From: Nereocystis luetkeana
Lineage: Eukaryota; Sar; Phaeophyceae; Laminariales; Laminariaceae
Reading direction: 5' to 3'
Assembly: GCA_031213475.1 (NCBI GenBank)
Contig: JARUPZ010000034.1
Location: forward strand, 2,810,501 to 2,874,500
Length of the DNA stretch: 64,000 nt
Shown in pieces: positions 1-10,715 of the stretch. The notes under the pieces were generated by a model. The model worked only from the letters and a program-made list of their open reading frames with translations, did no database searches and was not told the DNA's origin. The translations under genes were made by a program, and so were the position numbers. How positions within the stretch are numbered: position 1 is the first letter of the stretch; the number at the start of each line of letters is the position of its first letter.

Positions 1-72
1 GCGCGGTTGGCTGACGACGTTAATGATGTCGTTGCCCGCCTCTGGCAAACGGCCGTACAAGGTCGCTTCTAG
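1..72 (+). CDS. 3' end of an ORF cut by the window edge
   Basis: An open frame runs from base 1 to a TAG at 70-72 and would encode a 23-residue C-terminal tail with several Val, Ala and Asp residues (ends ...TAVQGRF). Nothing in it identifies a family. It could be a real gene end or chance. The sequence to the left is needed to decide. Confidence 0.2.
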   Translation, partial: ARLADDVNDVVARLWQTAVQGRF

Positions 73-495
73 TTGCAAGGTGTGAACCTCATAGGGTTTG
101 CAATATTTTTGGTGTTTTTCGGCAGGGTCGCTTCCTGCTCAATAGTAAATCGTAGTAATTCAGTGTTGCATGTGGGGTATGGTTCCGGGATGGGTAAAAA
201 GGGACACAAATCACTGAACGAGCCTCAGTACTAGCCCAGATACGGGCCACACACTCGAGGATAGCAGCATACATCCATATCTTATGACCATATAGATCTG
301 GGAGACCAAGTAGCAGCCAGTTGTGTTCCCTATTGCCCACTAACGAGCTGCTGACAACACAGCGATGAAAGGCACCAACATGTCCAGAGAGGTGCGGCGT
401 AACGTCCGCCAACCCAGCCCAACTTCAACACGAAGCTTTTACGCGCGCGGTATACAACCGATTTTCGCGAAAGTTTTCGCAGAAGTAATAAGTTT

Positions 496-822
496 ATGGC
501 AACAGCGATGCCACCGAAAGTAGCTCGTGAACGCAAGAAACAGATGAGAAGCGTACGGCAACGTGCAAAACCATACCCAAACGAATGTGGCACAAGCTTA
601 AAGTTGAAAGCGCCAACTGTGATGGTATGTAGCGCACGGGATAGCCTGTGTTCCTGTGATGCGTGTCACTTCGAATTTTTTAAACACGTACCCTACAAGT
701 GGTTATATCGTCGAAGGCGTACACAACATTGGTACGTTCGCACATGTTGTACCGTCCTTAGATACTGCTGTATGAGAGTTTGGGCCGTTTCTGCTGTACT
801 GACACTAAGGGATCGCAACTGA
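496..822 (+). CDS. unrecognised basic small ORF
   Basis: An ATG-initiated frame of 108 codons starts with a strongly basic segment (MATAMPPKVARERKK...) and then becomes Cys- and Arg-rich. A second in-frame Met lies at residue 5. I see no second copy in this window, unlike most of the surrounding DNA, which slightly favours unique sequence. No domain is recognised, and the C-terminal half (Cys/Tyr/Arg-rich) looks like random translation. It could be a first exon continuing after a splice site near the basic part. Low confidence. Confidence 0.15.
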   Translation: MATAMPPKVARERKKQMRSVRQRAKPYPNECGTSLKLKAPTVMVCSARDSLCSCDACHFEFFKHVPYKWLYRRRRTQHWYVRTCCTVLRYCCMRVWAVSAVLTLRDRN

Positions 823-1264
823 CACGATCTTCTTCATCGACTCGTATCGAATTGTTGCATGTTGTTAATTGTGTTCATTTCACGCGGGAACAAAAAAGAG
901 ATACGACGAATATCCCATATCTCCGCCCAGTAAGACCATGAGTAGTACCGATAGCCAGCGCGCAGACGCTTGCTATGAAGCCAAACCGCGCCTGCTGGGT
1001 TAAGTGCATGCGCGTACCAAGTACCAGGTACGTACGAGTGTGAAGTTTGTTTTGTGAGCGGACACGCTGTACCTCGTAGCAGGTATGCCGGGTGAGAGTT
1101 GAGAAAATCTGAACGGAGATCGGAGATACATGACATTCATTCTATATGACGTAGAAACGCTGACCTCTCAGCTCCGTTCTTTTGCCCCTATCTCCCCCCA
1201 TCTAGTAGCTGTGACAGAGGTGGGCGAATATGGGCATGGAATGCAGGTTATGGCTTTCTCTGAG
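823..1264. other. no assignable feature
   Basis: I see no repeat copy, motif or convincing ORF in this stretch. Overlapping short frames on both strands have no recognisable content. Confidence 0.3.
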
Positions 1265-1444
1265 CAGGACGCTTAGGCTGAGGTGCCGTCTGTGCCGGCC
1301 CCGACTGGTCGCTCTCGTAACTCTCACCAAATCAAACCACGATATCACAAAAAGAAGAGGATCAAACTGAGAACAGCGCTCTTCATCGAGGGCAATTCTC
1401 CCTTTGTAGAACTGAGTCTCTGTCTTGGTAAATGCAAACGTGCC

Positions 1445-1476
<32 letters not shown>

Positions 1477-2125
1477 CGCATGGCTTATGTTTTCGAACAA
1501 TTTTCAATGGCCGATATTTAAGCTCGTTACAGATGATATTCGTACGACGTATTCGACCCTTACGAACCTTATAGACTGAAATATACCATACCACCCGACA
1601 AATTTAGCCATATAACACATCTACGGCACCGTACCATGGTACCATACCGCAAACGTACCATACCACATACGGTGTTTTTCCGATATACCATACCGCCAAC
1701 ACATCCCCTATCCCATACCGTCTTTATTTCACCATAGACAAGAAGAGCAAGCTCTCTGAATTCAAGATGTTCTCCACGACAACATACAGAAGCACAACGA
1801 TCGACGGGTTGGATGATGACACAACTGTATACGCGCGGTCAGCGAGCGGCGCATCCCTCCGTGGCCAGGCTACAACAGTCGGCTGGCGCGGGTTTGGGCC
1901 CAGAGACCAAGCGAAGCGCACGCGGTCCGCAACTCTCGCTGGGTATGTACTTGAAGACTATAGCAGCAGCGGCACAGCAGCAGCACCAGCAGCACCAGCA
2001 GTCAGTCACATTGTGGACTACAGTTTATCAAGACGAGTTGACTCTGCACGTCTCTCCGCCAACAGACCAAAGAAAGGCAGTCAGAGTTGGCTCGGACGCG
2101 TGGGTCCTACGCGCAGTGCAGCGCA
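1265..2125. repeat. repeat K, copy 1
   Basis: This stretch aligns with 5215-5960 in the same orientation. Shared landmarks are a GTGCCG-rich start, a TGTC stretch, a region of ATACCATACC-like repeats, an 'agaagagcaagct' block, CAGCAG-rich sequence and a terminal 'cagtcagagttggctcggacg' block. The reading frames here (for example 1767-2210) are not preserved in the second copy, so I do not call them genes. Copy 1 has an extra stretch near 1800-1960. The boundaries are approximate and no terminal repeats were found. Confidence 0.6.
1439..1477. repeat. TGTC tetranucleotide microsatellite
   Basis: About nine consecutive TGTC units lie inside repeat K. The paralogous position near 5400 has only two or three units, so the array expanded or contracted after duplication. 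Confidence 0.9.
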
Positions 2126-2255
2126 CCCAGCGCGTCTCTTCGCGGCACCAGACCAAAACAATAGCAGCAGTTGGTCTCGGCGTTTGCTCGCATCGGTGCG
2201 CGCACAGTAAGTCCGAGCAACAACAACACGCAATGGTCGTTGACGTGTGGCGGGC

Positions 2256-3043
2256 TATGGTACGCCTCGGATGAGCTCCAATCGGCTGCTGCTCCACTCG
2301 GACAGTCGATCGCCCTGACCGTCCACCATTCGCCCTGATGAACAGACACCTCGCACCCGAATGAATGTAGCCAAAAATCCCGAAGAAGGCGATATTGGCT
2401 CAACCGACCTTTATTGTAGATATACGTATAATTTGTAATTAGTAGCAGCAAGCAAAGCTAGCTCCCCCTGAAGCGTAGACCTCTACCCGAATTCCCCCCA
2501 AAACCTTGAACACCACTTCACCGAAGTAGAAGATTCCCAACCCGATGATAGACCCAAAACCCGAAGACCCAAAGATAAATATCCGAATACCAATACCCAA
2601 GACGTCAATATATATGCCCACACGATCGCTACCTGACCGAACGATATCCACACCCAACCCTCAAACTCGAAATTTCCCGTGCGACAACCGGCCTACCCTC
2701 GAATACTGCAGTATTATGGTATGCCTCGGATGACCAAGCTCAGCTTCAGGCCAGCATATAGCTGTACCACTCGAGCGAGTCAGCCACCCTAGTCGACGCG
2801 AAGTAAGAGATGTGAAATATTACTGAGAAGAAAGGAGAGACAAACTAAGAAAAACGAGTGATTGCCGTGGGCAAAGTTTCCCAGCAACAAGGACGCAACA
2901 TCCGTCATACCCCAATGTCCATGTCCCTACTGAAAACCTGTGTATGTCCCCCGAATGTCCCCTGACGACCACATTCGTTATACCATAATCAATTCTACTT
3001 ATGAAACCCGGAGATGTTTCCAGGATGTCCCCTGACGACCACA
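2256..3043 (-). mobile_element. E element derivative flanked by GGGC target duplication
   Basis: Read on the minus strand it starts TGTGGTCGTC at 3043 and ends CGTACCATA at 2256, the same termini as the long E insertion at 23499-40932. The 4-bp GGGC occurs on both sides (2252-2255 and 3044-3047). Between the LTR and the end lies only E 5' leader sequence, so this is an internally deleted, non-autonomous copy of 788 bp. It includes the palindrome ATACTGCAGTAT just inside the LTR. No coding potential is evident. Confidence 0.75.
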
Positions 3044-3077
3044 GGGCGCTGGTCAGGCGTATGATAAAAACAATTGG

Positions 3078-3160
3078 CCACTGTAGTAGAAGTAGTAGTT
3101 GTAGTTATAGGAATCGTATTAATAGTTGTAGGAGTAGTTGTAGTAGTAATGCAGTAGGGC
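3078..3160. repeat. imperfect GTA/GTT trinucleotide microsatellite
   Basis: The run consists of imperfect gtagtagaagtagtagttgta-type triplets for about 80 bp. Any reading frame across it is low complexity. Confidence 0.8.
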
Positions 3161-3284
3161 TGATTAAATCACGTTGTACCAGAAATAGAGATACATATTT
3201 ATTTTACGAATTCGGGGAGACGAACTACCACCTAATTAAATGAAAAAAAATCTAAATCCGGCTCGAATGTTAAAAAACAGTTTT

Positions 3285-3490
3285 TTTTTCAAGTTTGGGA
3301 GGGAGAATACCGTAGGACGCCGCCGGCAAGCTCTTGCCCCCTAGAACATGGATCCACCAGATTCCTTCGAACCCGTCATCCATACTTGTTGACCTTGCCA
3401 GCCACCGAGCGAGTTGGTCGTGGGCTGAGCCTATGTTGAGATCGAGCGTCTATCGTCGCATTATTTTTACCAGCGTGTTAACAATTTGCA
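3285..3490 (+). repeat. repeat P fragment
   Basis: It begins with 'tttgggagggagaataccgtagga', contains 'caagctcttgccccctagaacatgg' and ends near 'tatcgtcgcattatt'. The same block recurs at 6055-6250, 6290-6480 and 7075-7260, so this is a dispersed and locally tandem repeat. Class unknown. Confidence 0.65.
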
Positions 3491-4060
3491 ACGAGAAAAA
3501 ACAAATTTCGCCACAGGCAGTTAGAAAAAGTAAAAATCAAACATTTATTTCCCCTCTTTTCCCACAGCGGCGGTGGGGACAGCAGCAGTAAATTACTTTT
3601 TACTTCGCCTACATTATATTTTGCGATCCTCGTCGTAAGTTCCGGTACTCGTAAATAATCCGGCGGTTGAAAATAAATGTAAAATCTGTGGAATGATGTG
3701 TATACAATCCATATGTTTCTCATGGGCCAGCTATTACGGGGGATCATAGTTAATAGGACCAAATATTGTTAGTAAAAATGCTTAAATATATAGGTTTTTA
3801 TGTATACCATAGGTACTATTAACTATGGTCCCCCGTAATAAGTCTAATTCGCATCAACGAAAAGTAATTCGCTTACCTACAAATATTGAATACTCTGTCA
3901 CTATTAATACGAGAGGCTGTAGGCTAAGTCACGCTCCGGATCCAGTCCACGCTGCCGACATTGCTGCTCTTGAAGGTTGAAAGCTGCGAGTTCATACTAC
4001 ACCGAGAAGAGGGTTGTACTTAGAAGAGGGTTGTACTTGGGTTCGGGGTTAGATCGTATG
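3491..4060. other. no assignable feature
   Basis: AT-richer stretch without a convincing ORF or repeat copy. The phrase 'attacgggggatcatagttaatag' near 3734 is mirrored by 'ctattaactatggtcccccgtaata' near 3815, giving a pair of inverted arms about 60 bp apart that could be a small foldback structure. Confidence 0.35.
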
Positions 4061-4069
4061 GCGGGGCTT

Positions 4070-4280
4070 TATGTGCGTTGTTCCTGCAGAGCTGAGGCTG
4101 CTCCTGCTGCATGCTGCGGCAGAGCTGTGTTGTGTGCTGTGTGCTGTAAGATGTGCCACGCTATGAAAAAAAAAAATGCCCAGGAAAGCTTTACTACCAA
4201 AGATTATCACGAGTTTTCTGCTGTACGTGCTTAGTCGGAAAAGTGCCCATGTACTTAGTTTTTTGGGAAAAACATGTTTC
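4070..4280 (+). repeat. repeat P fragment (second module)
   Basis: The order 'ggcagagctgtg', 'gtgctgtgtgctgta', 'gtgccacgct', a run of A, 'gccaggaaagctt', 'actaccaaagatt' and 'tagtcggaaaagtgc' matches the module seen at 6535-6720 and 6856-6970. Diverged. Frames here are not conserved among copies. Confidence 0.6.
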
Positions 4281-5214
4281 ACGCTGGTCGTATTCTAGCA
4301 TCGTGTAATCGATCGATGCTTTTTCCTCTAATCTGACCCGAATAAGTACAAATTCAATTCGTAGTCTTGAATGTATCTTCTAATATAGTACGGCCACGAG
4401 TATAGTGTTGATTATTTTGTAGCCGTCGTGCGTACAAAAGCGCAATACATGTCAAGAAACCCCGCCGCAGACCACTGCTAGCAGCTGTGTGCCACTGTAG
4501 ATCCGTCACTTTCGTTATTCCACTCTCCTAGTATAATAATAGTAGGCTGTAAAAGAGTCTGGTGCATCATCACTACTACCGCTACCTGTACTATCGATAG
4601 CAGCACGAAAAAGTATAATTCGCATCAACTTCAAGACGAAAAGTAGTTCGCTTTTTCTTTCCTATCCTCTGTGTGGCACATCATACAGCATGTATGTTTT
4701 TTGTCTCTGATCATCTGTCGATGACCTTGTTACCGTCGTATATTTCGCCTCCCCGAGTCAATAAAATAAATCCCTGCTCAATATTATTTCTTGCAAGCTG
4801 TTGTACCTACTGATCTACCACAGCCTGGACTCTACTTGACGTTATGATAGCATGCTTCGTGAAAGGAGTGTGTCTTTCCGTACGCAAGAATGGGCAGGCT
4901 TTCGGCTTCCATCGTCGCTCGGAACCGGAGCCGTGAGCCGTGGACATTTCTTAGAGGCAAAGAGAGACATTCTGCGATATACGAATGTCGGCAGACGTGC
5001 TCTCCCGTGTACATCACCGCCGTATGGATCAGTCAAACCCCAACCTATTGATGATTGTTGGGAGATGGGGCGACCTGCTCCCGCCGTGCTATCGTACTGC
5101 TGTATCGGCATACCACTCTGTCCCGTAATATAGTAACCGCGTTTCACAATGAGGCGCGAGAGCGCGAAGCGCGAGCCTTTGTTCTTGGTTTTTCAAGGAA
5201 GAAAAAGACGTTCA
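4281..5214. other. no assignable feature; weak overlapping ORFs near 4842-5147
   Basis: Frames are open on both strands for about 300 bp around 4842-5147, but neither translation shows a domain and no second copy is visible to test conservation. I see nothing else in this stretch. Confidence 0.25.
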
Positions 5215-5960
5215 GTCTTAGAGCCAAACCCCGCCTGCCGGGGTGCCGCCTGTGTCGGTGCCGACCGGTCTCTCTCCGCACTCGCCATAAATCCAACTGC
5301 GACTTCACCAAAAAAAAGTCAAGCAATACGAGAACAGCGCTCGAATGCATTTCATCAAGGACAGGGTTAGGGTTAGGGTTAGGGTTAGGGTAAATGCAAA
5401 TCTGTCTGCCTGTCTGTTCGCAAGACTTAATTTTCGAACACTTTCCAATGGTCGATATCATATATTCATACAACGTGTTCGACCCTTACGGACCTTATAC
5501 TATACTGACACATACCGTACCCCCAGGCAAATTTAGCCATATAATACATCGACGACACCGTACCATAGTACCATACCGAAAACGTACTATACCATATACT
5601 GTGTTTTCCCCGTATGATACCGTCAACACATAAACTACCACATGGTATTTTTCCTATTATACCATACCACCAGCATATCCCATATCCCATACCACCGTTT
5701 TTGTTCCATACCTGGTACGGTATTTCAAGCCGTGTAGTACCATCATACCACTTACCAACATGTGATATCATACAAAACACAAAAGAAGAGCAAGCTATCT
5801 GAACTCAAGATGCTCTCCACTACAGCGGCACAGCAGCAACACCAGCAGGCAGCAGCAGCAGTCAGTCACATTGTGAAGTACAAAATACCGAGACGAGTTG
5901 ACCGCCAGGCCAAAGAAAGACAGTCAGAGTTGGCTCGGACGGGTCCTACGCGCAGTGCAG
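5215..5960. repeat. repeat K, copy 2
   Basis: Direct copy of 1265-2125. It differs mainly by telomere-type repeats at 5363-5390 where copy 1 has a TGTC expansion further on, and by lacking the 1800-1960 stretch. The frames are not conserved relative to copy 1, so I read it as non-coding. Confidence 0.6.
5363..5390 (+). repeat. interstitial telomeric repeat (TTAGGG)4-5
   Basis: Four to five head-to-tail TTAGGG units lie between sequences that are nearly contiguous in repeat K copy 1 (around 1425). The array therefore arrived after K was duplicated. Such arrays commonly arise at repaired breaks. Confidence 0.9.
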
Positions 5961-7307
5961 TACATTGGCTGCTGGTGTGCTCAAAATACATGAAAAAAAC
6001 AAATCTCTACGACTACTACTGTATTCGCCTCGAATGGTAAAGTTTTTATTCCGGGTTTGGAAGGATACCGTAGGACGCTACCGGCAAGCTCTTGCCCCCT
6101 AGAACATGGATCCACCTGGTTTCTTCGAGCCCGTCACGTACTGGCTGATACTGCCCGCCACGAAGCGGGTTGGCCGTGGGTTGGGTATATGTCGAGATAC
6201 GAGCGTCTATCGTCGCACGAGCTCAAAGAAAACTCAAATTCTCTACAAGTACGACTGTATCCGTCTCGAATATTAAAAATGTTTTTTTTTTAATGTTTGG
6301 GAGGATACCACAGGACGCTGCCTGCAAGCTCTTGCCCCCTAAAACGTGGATCCATCTGATTTCTTCGAGCCCGACACCTATACTAGTTGATCTTGCCCGC
6401 CACGAAGCGTGTTAACCGTGGGCTGAGTCTATGTCGAGATCGAGCCTCTATCCTCGCACAAGCTGGAAGAAAACTTTTGTATTTTGCATTTCCATTCGCA
6501 TACTATACGAAGCAGATAGTTTACAATCGATACCAGTGGATTACTTTTTGCGGCAGAGCTGTGGCCTACGTGATGTGTGCTGTGTGCTGTACGAAGTGCC
6601 ACACTCAGAAAAAAAAATTGCCAGAAAAGCTTCATGACTACCAAAAAATATTCTCACGAGTATACTGCTTGTTGTATGTACTTGGTCGGAAAAGTGCGTA
6701 TGCATGTCGTACGATAAAACCAATTGGCTCCTCGTCTGCACAATATACATGAAAAAACAATATTTACGAGTACTGCTGTATCCGTCTCGAATGAAAAGCA
6801 AAAAATTGTTTTTTTTCCATGTTTGGGAGAATACCGTACGACGCCACCGGCAAGTGCCACACTCAGAAAACAAAATTGCCAGAAAAGCTTCACGACTACC
6901 AAAAAATATATTCTCACGAGTATACTGCTTGTTGTATGTACTTGCTCGGACAAGTGCGTATGCATGTCGTACGATAAAACCAATTGGCTGCTCGTCTGCA
7001 CAATATACATTAAAAAAAACTTTTAGAGTACTGCTGTATCCGTCTCGAATGAATAGCAAAAAATTGTTTTTTTTCCATGTTTGGGAGAATACCGTACGAC
7101 GCCGCCGGCAACCTCTTGCCCCCCAGAACATGGGCCCACCTGGTTTCTTCGAGCCCGTTATCTATACTAGTTGATCTTGCCCGCTACGAAGCGGGTTGGC
7201 CGTGGGCTGAGTGTTTGTCGAGATCAAGCGCCTATCGTCGCACGAGCTGAAAGAAACTTTTGCACTTCGCCTTTCCAATCGCATACTGTAGCAGGCCTTT
7301 TACAGTA
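5961..7307 (+). repeat. repeat P cluster, several tandem partial units
   Basis: Two modules alternate. Module a is 'tttgggag.ataccgtaggacgc...tcttgccccc...cgaagcgggttggccgtgg' at 6055-6250, 6290-6480 and 7075-7260. Module b is 'ggcagagctgtg...gccagaaaagcttca.gactacc...gtatgcatgtcgtacgataaaacc' at 6550-6855 and 6856-7020. The 6856-7100 block is an almost identical duplicate of 6596-6830. Reading frames are broken differently in each copy. The family is probably a non-autonomous element of about 0.5-0.7 kb, but I cannot fix its termini. Confidence 0.65.
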
Positions 7308-7660
7308 GTCGCCCCGGTGGTTCAAGTAGTTAACCTCGAATTCTACTTGTGTTTGAGTCATGGGTTCGAGCCCCAGGTGGGTCGGACATTTGACTTTATT
7401 TGCAAAAATAAAAAAATAAAAAGAATTCAATTTTTGAGAGCACCTTGCAGCGTGGGTAGGCTCAATTCGATGCGAGTGGACGAGGGAAGAAAAGGCTAAA
7501 ATCTTCTCGCGATATAAATAAGGGCACGTACCATAGCGGGAAGGGGGTAGAAGAGCCTGCTATGTGACCCCGGATCTGAGTTACGAGTTGGAAGGAGAGA
7601 GAGAAGACCCTAAGTGCGAAGACAATAAATCGGATGAGCAAAAAAAAAACAAAAAAAAAC
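7308..7660 (+). mobile_element. tRNA-derived SINE (family S), full-length copy
   Basis: The head carries an A-box-like 'tggttcaagtagtt' and a B-box 'gggttcgagcccc', the internal RNA polymerase III promoter of tRNA-derived SINEs. A ~230-bp unrelated body follows, then an A-rich tail (aaaaaaaaac twice). ACAGT flanks it at 7302-7306 and 7659-7663, a likely target duplication. It interrupts repeat P: the sequence 'tggattactttt' that follows resumes the P module. Other copies are at 8897-9231, 20198-20535, 36782-36922 and 38505-38594. Confidence 0.8.
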
Positions 7661-7751
7661 AGTGGATTACTTTTCGCGGCAGAGCTGTGTACTGTGTGCT
7701 GTACGATGCGCCGCACTCTGAAAAACAAATGCTCAGAAAAGCTTTACGACT

Positions 7752-8755
7752 TGTGGTCGTCAGGGGACATCCGGGGAACATACACGGGTTTCCTATAGAG
7801 ATAAGGATATTGGGGTAGGACGGATGCTGCGTCCTTGTTGCTGGGAAAATTTGCACCCAGCAATCTCTCTCTTGTCTCTGTTTGGTCTTCAAATAAACTT
7901 ATGCATCTCTTACTTCGCGTCGACTAGGGCGGCTGACTCGCTCGAGTGGTACAGCTCTATGTTGGCCTCGAGCTGAGCTTGGTCATCCGAGGCGTACCAT
8001 AATACTGCAGTTTTCGAGGGTACCCCGGTTGTCGCACGGGAAATTTGGAGGTTGAGGGTTGGGTGTGGATATCTTTCGGTCAGGTATCGATCGTGTGGGC
8101 ATATATATTGACGTCTTGGGTATTTGGTATTCGGATATTTTCGTCGGGTCTTCTTCGGGTTTTGGGTCTATCATCGGGTTGGAAATCTTCTACTTCGGTC
8201 ATCAGGTGGTGTTTAATTTAAGGTTCTCGGGTGGAATTCGGGTGGAGGTCTACGCTTCAGGAGGAGCTAGCTTTGCTCGCTGTTACAAATGACAAGATAC
8301 TATATTTACAATAAAGGTCGGGTCGGCCAATATCACCTTCTAAAGGGATCTTTGTCTACATTCATTCGGGTGCGAGGTGTCTGCATCGGGACGAGTGGTG
8401 GGCGGTCAGGACGACCGTCTGTTTGAGTGGAGCAGCAGCAGGAGGTTGGAGCAGCATCTGTGGTTTGAGCATCATTTGTTTTGGATACAAGTACGAGGGA
8501 CGAGTGCATCAATCAATAAATTTGGTGCACGAATACAGCAATATTTGTCAACAATTTGTTTTTCAAGATACAGTGGGTGGAAAATTATCGACAGGATCTT
8601 TTAGGTGAGAGGAACAATATCTTCGTGGGTTGGTGCACAAAACAATTAGGCTCTTTTTCCATATCTTTCGCTGTTCGGATTCCTAGCTTGGCGGACTAGG
8701 ATATGCAACGCTGGCAAGGTTCGATCGGTCGGTCATTTTGGTCCAGACCAAGGCC
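7752..8755 (+). mobile_element. E element derivative: LTR plus 5' leader, GACT target duplication
   Basis: It starts TGTGGTCGTC like other E copies, contains the full ~255-bp LTR and then ~750 bp of E leader matching 33104-33740. It stops before the gag start. GACT flanks both sides (7748-7751 and 8756-8759), and the host sequence on each side is repeat P, which resumes at 8760. The right terminus (…CAAGGCC) differs from the ACCATA end of the long E copy, so it is either a truncated integrant or later deleted. Confidence 0.65.
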
Positions 8756-8896
8756 GACTAGAAAATATTAGTACGAGTCGGAAAAGTGCGCATGTCGTAC
8801 GATTGGAAAAAAAATACACTATTACCACTGTGTAGACCTGGCAAACCACAACCTATGGGTGGCTGTTGATGGATGGCCTTATTGTATTGTATTGTA

Positions 8897-9231
8897 TTTT
8901 TTTTTTCTCATCCCATTCATTATCTTCGCACATCTTCTACTCTCTCTCCTTCCAACTCGTAACTCAGATCCGGGGTCACATAGCAGGCTCTTCTCCCCCC
9001 TTCCCGCTACGGTACGTGCCTTCATTTTTATCGCGAGAAGATTTCAGCCTTTCCTTCCCTCGTCGACTCGCATCGAATTGTGCCTACCCACGCTGCAAGG
9101 CGCTCTCAACAATTGAATCCTTTTTTATTTTTATTTTTGAAAATAAAGTCAAAGTCCGACCCACCTGGGGCTCGAACCCAGGACTCAAACAAGTAGAATT
9201 CGAGGTTAACCACTTGAACCACCGGGGCGAC
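8897..9231 (-). mobile_element. SINE S, minus strand
   Basis: Reverse-complement copy: a T-run at the left is the A tail, followed by the body, and the B-box complement 'ggggctcgaacccaggac' and A-box complement lie near 9170-9228. Nearly full length. I could not see a clear target duplication. Confidence 0.8.
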
Positions 9232-9269
9232 CGGGATCAAGTATCAAGAAAACCCGTTGTATTGCTTGA

Positions 9270-9400
9270 AACAAATACCGAGAAAAGCTTTACAAACAAA
9301 TAATATCCTTACGAGTATTTATACAGATTCTGTATGTTCTTCGTCGGAAATGTGCGCATGTCGTATGATGAAAAACACATTTATTTTGCTCGTGAATCTG
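9270..9400 (+). repeat. repeat P module b, diverged
   Basis: The order 'gagaaaagctttac', 'ttacgagtatt', 'gtatgttcttcgtcggaaa', 'gcgcatgtcgtatgatgaaaa' follows module b of the P cluster. Confidence 0.5.
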
Positions 9401-9412
9401 GAGTTATTGTTA

Positions 9413-10208
9413 AATAGGGAATAAAGGGCCCTCCAGCCCCTACGCTGATCGGATCAGATTCCAGTAGATCATACAGGTGTTCTAAAAGGTGAGCCAATAC
9501 ATAGGAAATTCATGACAACCACTTGGTAAGTAACTTCATGTGGGACCTCAATAAGCGCTAAAATTATGAATTGTGCAATATTTATTGATGTGCTTGCTCT
9601 CCCTCTGGAATCTCACACTGCAACTTTATTAGTTGTTGATTGCAGCAGCACGATGTGATACAATCTGCGTGTAATACGATAAACGCACAGCAGAGAGACC
9701 ACACTCGGAGTATCGATTGTTTCCGTATCGAGCCAATTTCGTACTACGAAAGCTGAGACTATGAGGGTGCTTCCGGCCCCAACATTGCGAGTGACTGGGA
9801 GTGTGAGCAGTACTCAACTTCAAACCTCGGAATACTGCCTGAAATTTGCGAGTAAGTGCGAGTGTGAGTAGTACTAAAGGTCCAAATGCCACGGGTGCAA
9901 GAAGTGCCCGCAGGATCGGACGTCAAAATATCCGAATAAACGGTCGTTAATACTACCACTTAAATCGAGAATATAAGGTGTGTTTAATAGAGGTGTCAGA
10001 GCAGAGGTCAGACGACCGTGCTGGTAGGATAAAGAAATGAAACGATGTCGAACTTACTTCATCACAAACACGAGGATGATGGAGACGGCAGCAGCAGTGG
10101 TAACAAAAAATGAAAATACCGTACGAGACGTATCTGCACGAAGTTCGGCTGTTTTTATGGTGGTCATCGACAGAAGAGTGTGCCGGATTGGGTCGTCCTG
10201 AGCAAAGG
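9413..10208. repeat. repeat R, left part
   Basis: This stretch is an inverted copy of about 50291-51118. Landmarks include 'gaattgtgcaatatttatt', the 'ggaatctcacactgcaac' block, the 'cactcggagtatcgattg' block and 'ggttgggtcgtcctgagcaaag' at the right edge. The unit is interrupted at 10208 by D1 and resumes at 19112. No gene product is recognised in any frame. Confidence 0.7.
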
Positions 10209-10431
10209 TGAAAATATTCCAAGCGAATATGGAGTTTGTTAAAAAGGCCTTGATAAGAATTGGGAGGCATAAGAATGTGTCATATGGAAAGTAGATTATG
10301 GATGAGGGTACCTGGTCAGAGTTCGTGCCCCAAGCAGAGGGGGAGAACCAGCGAGAGAAGAAGCAGGCAGAAGGCGAGATAATAGTAGCCAAAGACGGGC
10401 AGTGATATACATACAGGCTTGGAGCGTTTTT
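10209..10431 (+). repeat. D1 A1 terminal repeat
   Basis: It begins aaaatattccaagcgaat and runs to 'ggcttggagcgtttttt'. The same ~220-bp block is found at 34355-34580 (D2 A1), 37921-38145 (D2 A2), reversed at 48350-48575 (D3a) and reversed at 59529-59758 (D5 A2). It is the left terminal part of the split direct repeat. Confidence 0.8.
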
Positions 10432-10439
10432 TGCCTGCG

Positions 10440-10684
10440 CAGGATGACGAACAACGGAAAAAATGTCGCACGATGTATGGCGCAGCAGTGACAACAAGAA
10501 ACGACGCGGACGCCGTCAGTGACGAGGGCGTAGGGGGAGACGTCACCAGAGGCGAAGCTAGAGAGGGAGGCGCCGGAAGTCGGGCGGGAGCGACCGTAGA
10601 GTCAACTCTGCAGGAGTTGCTGCTGGAAGCTCTGAATCTTCAGAACAAACGCCTTCAGCCGAGCCCGCAAGACCAACCCCAAGC

Positions 10685-10715
<31 letters not shown>

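Noticed and set aside
1767..2274. ORFs of ~150 codons rich in Ser/Ala/Gln
   Set aside because: They lie in repeat K, and copy 2 (5800-5960) does not preserve the frame.
5466..5780. Tyr/Gly-rich minus-strand ORF
   Set aside because: Translation of imperfect ATACCATACC repeats.
7308..7395. Possible functional tRNA gene (A- and B-box present)
   Set aside because: The acceptor ends do not pair well, the same head recurs in several copies with a shared non-tRNA body and A tail, and one copy has target duplications: it is a SINE.
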